The notes beneath the pieces are model-generated. The model worked only from the letters and a program-made list of their open reading frames with translations. It had not been told where the DNA came from and ran no database searches. From Mesorhizobium norvegicum (GTDB taxonomy: Bacteria; Pseudomonadota; Alphaproteobacteria; Rhizobiales; Rhizobiaceae), in contig NZ_SMYZ01000060.1 in NCBI RefSeq assembly GCF_004919685.1, forward strand, positions 1 through 64,000: a stretch of 64,000 nt of DNA, given 5' to 3'. The position numbers and the translations under genes are program-made. Below are positions 63,328 to 64,000 of the stretch, piece after piece (the first letter of the stretch is position 1; every line of letters starts with the position of its first letter).

Positions 63328-64000
63328 CGCCTTGGTGCAGGGGATCCTGCTGGGCGGCATGTATGCCCAGTATGCACTCGGCATGGCGCTCATGTTCGGC
63401 GTCATGCGGATCGTCAACATCAGCCATGGCGATCTGGTGATCTTGCTGTCGCTGATCGGCATTTCGATCGCCACGGCCTGGGGTCTGGGACCGCTGCCTG
63501 TGCTGATCGTGCTGGTGCCGCTCGCGGTGCTGATGGGCTGGGTGCTGCAGAAGGCCGTGCTGAACCGCGTGGTGGGCAGCGATCCGCTGCCCTCGCTGAT
63601 CGCGACCTTCGGACTGTCGATCGCGCTGCAGAACCTGATGCTCCAGATATGGTCCGCGAACAGCCGGTCGTTGCCCGGCCATGGGATCGAGAGCCAGTCC
63701 ATCGAGATCGGCGGTATCTATATCGGCCTGCTGCCGCTGATCGTGCTGGCTGTCGCCACGGGGCTTACATGGGGCCTCGACCTGACGCTGAAGCGCACGC
63801 GCTTTGGCCGCGCGCTTCGCGCCGCGTCGGCCGATGTCGAGGCGGCGGCGATGACCGGCATAAACCCGCGCGCCGTCTATGCGATGGCGACAGCGGCGGC
63901 GGTCGGCATCCTCGGCTTTGCCGCCGTCTTCCAGGCGTTGCGGTCGACCGTTGCGCCGGCCGATGGACCCGCCCAGCTGATCTACGCGTTCGAAGCGGTG
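63314..64000 (+). CDS. LIV-type ABC transporter permease (LivH-like), cut by window end
   Basis: The first 229 residues are visible: LVQGILLGGMYAQYALGMALMFG, RIVNISHGDLVIL, LIATFGLSIALQNLML and QLIYAFEAV at the edge. It is a close paralogue of the permease at 55082. ATG 63314 overlaps the livF end. A LivM-type partner is expected beyond the window. Confidence 0.86.
   Translation, partial: MEWFDALVQGILLGGMYAQYALGMALMFGVMRIVNISHGDLVILLSLIGISIATAWGLGPLPVLIVLVPLAVLMGWVLQKAVLNRVVGSDPLPSLIATFGLSIALQNLMLQIWSANSRSLPGHGIESQSIEIGGIYIGLLPLIVLAVATGLTWGLDLTLKRTRFGRALRAASADVEAAAMTGINPRAVYAMATAAAVGILGFAAVFQALRSTVAPADGPAQLIYAFEAV

Overview
The window is high-GC alphaproteobacterial DNA. It looks like Rhizobiales, most likely Mesorhizobium or a close relative. 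This rests on gene content (several LIV-type ABC transporters, HWE histidine kinase, MocR and GlxA regulators, DUF3606-like small proteins), a rhizobial palindromic intergenic repeat, and GGAAC-N16/17-CGTT promoters typical of the alphaproteobacterial general stress sigma factor EcfG. The placement is inference. No rRNA, tRNA, CRISPR array, intact insertion sequence or prophage was seen. Most of the window is accessory catabolism.

Layout. (1) 1-3.5 kb is decayed: a fragment of a cyclase-type ATPase, the 3' end of soxA, an intact soxG, a GlxA-type regulator and about 1 kb without genes. (2) 3.4-7.3 kb is a small stress-response island: a Cys-less LOV/PAS HWE kinase with a single-domain response regulator, a dehalogenase-like hydrolase, two convergent DUF3606-like paralogues and tiny membrane proteins, with two exact EcfG-type promoters. 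(3) 7.9-18.6 kb is an XRE/MocR-controlled catabolic cluster: a ThDP enzyme, a HisD-type dehydrogenase, an N,N-dimethylformamidase-like hydrolase, a class III aminotransferase and a broken polyamine-type ABC transporter. A 12-bp identical core inside matching palindromes lies in front of both ends. (4) 18.8-25.5 kb, on the minus strand, resembles the itaconate degradation operon of Pseudomonas (CoA-transferase, hydratase, citramalyl-CoA lyase type, acyl-CoA dehydrogenase, MmgE/PrpD, LysR). Its last gene is cut by a deletion junction with the ABC permease. (5) 25.6-28.3 kb encodes a two-subunit ThDP decarboxylase and an aldehyde dehydrogenase.

(6) 28.3-47.5 kb looks like one regulon for an imino acid, lactam or amino acid type substrate. 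It holds an SDR, a VOC protein, a GntR regulator, a DAO-type oxidase, an aminotransferase, a biotin carboxylase (AccC) with BCCP (AccB), a second BCCP-like protein without the biotin lysine, PxpA, PxpB, PxpC, a proline-racemase-family protein with neither catalytic Cys, an Ldh-family reductase, an epoxide hydrolase, a RraA-like protein and a five-gene LIV transporter. TTGGATA/TATCCAA-type sites recur at its promoters. PxpB and PxpC are homologous to the carboxyltransferase part of urea carboxylase, so AccC + AccB + PxpB + PxpC could form a split biotin-dependent lactam/amide carboxylase. This is the best candidate for an undescribed system.

(7) 47.6-64 kb is an aromatic catabolism cluster of the hydroxyquinol/hydroquinone type: LysR, two intradiol dioxygenases, an MhqO-like VOC dioxygenase, an MhqD-like hydrolase, maleylacetate reductase, a TfdB-like flavin monooxygenase, an SDR and two paralogous LIV-type transporters. 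The second transporter runs off the window.
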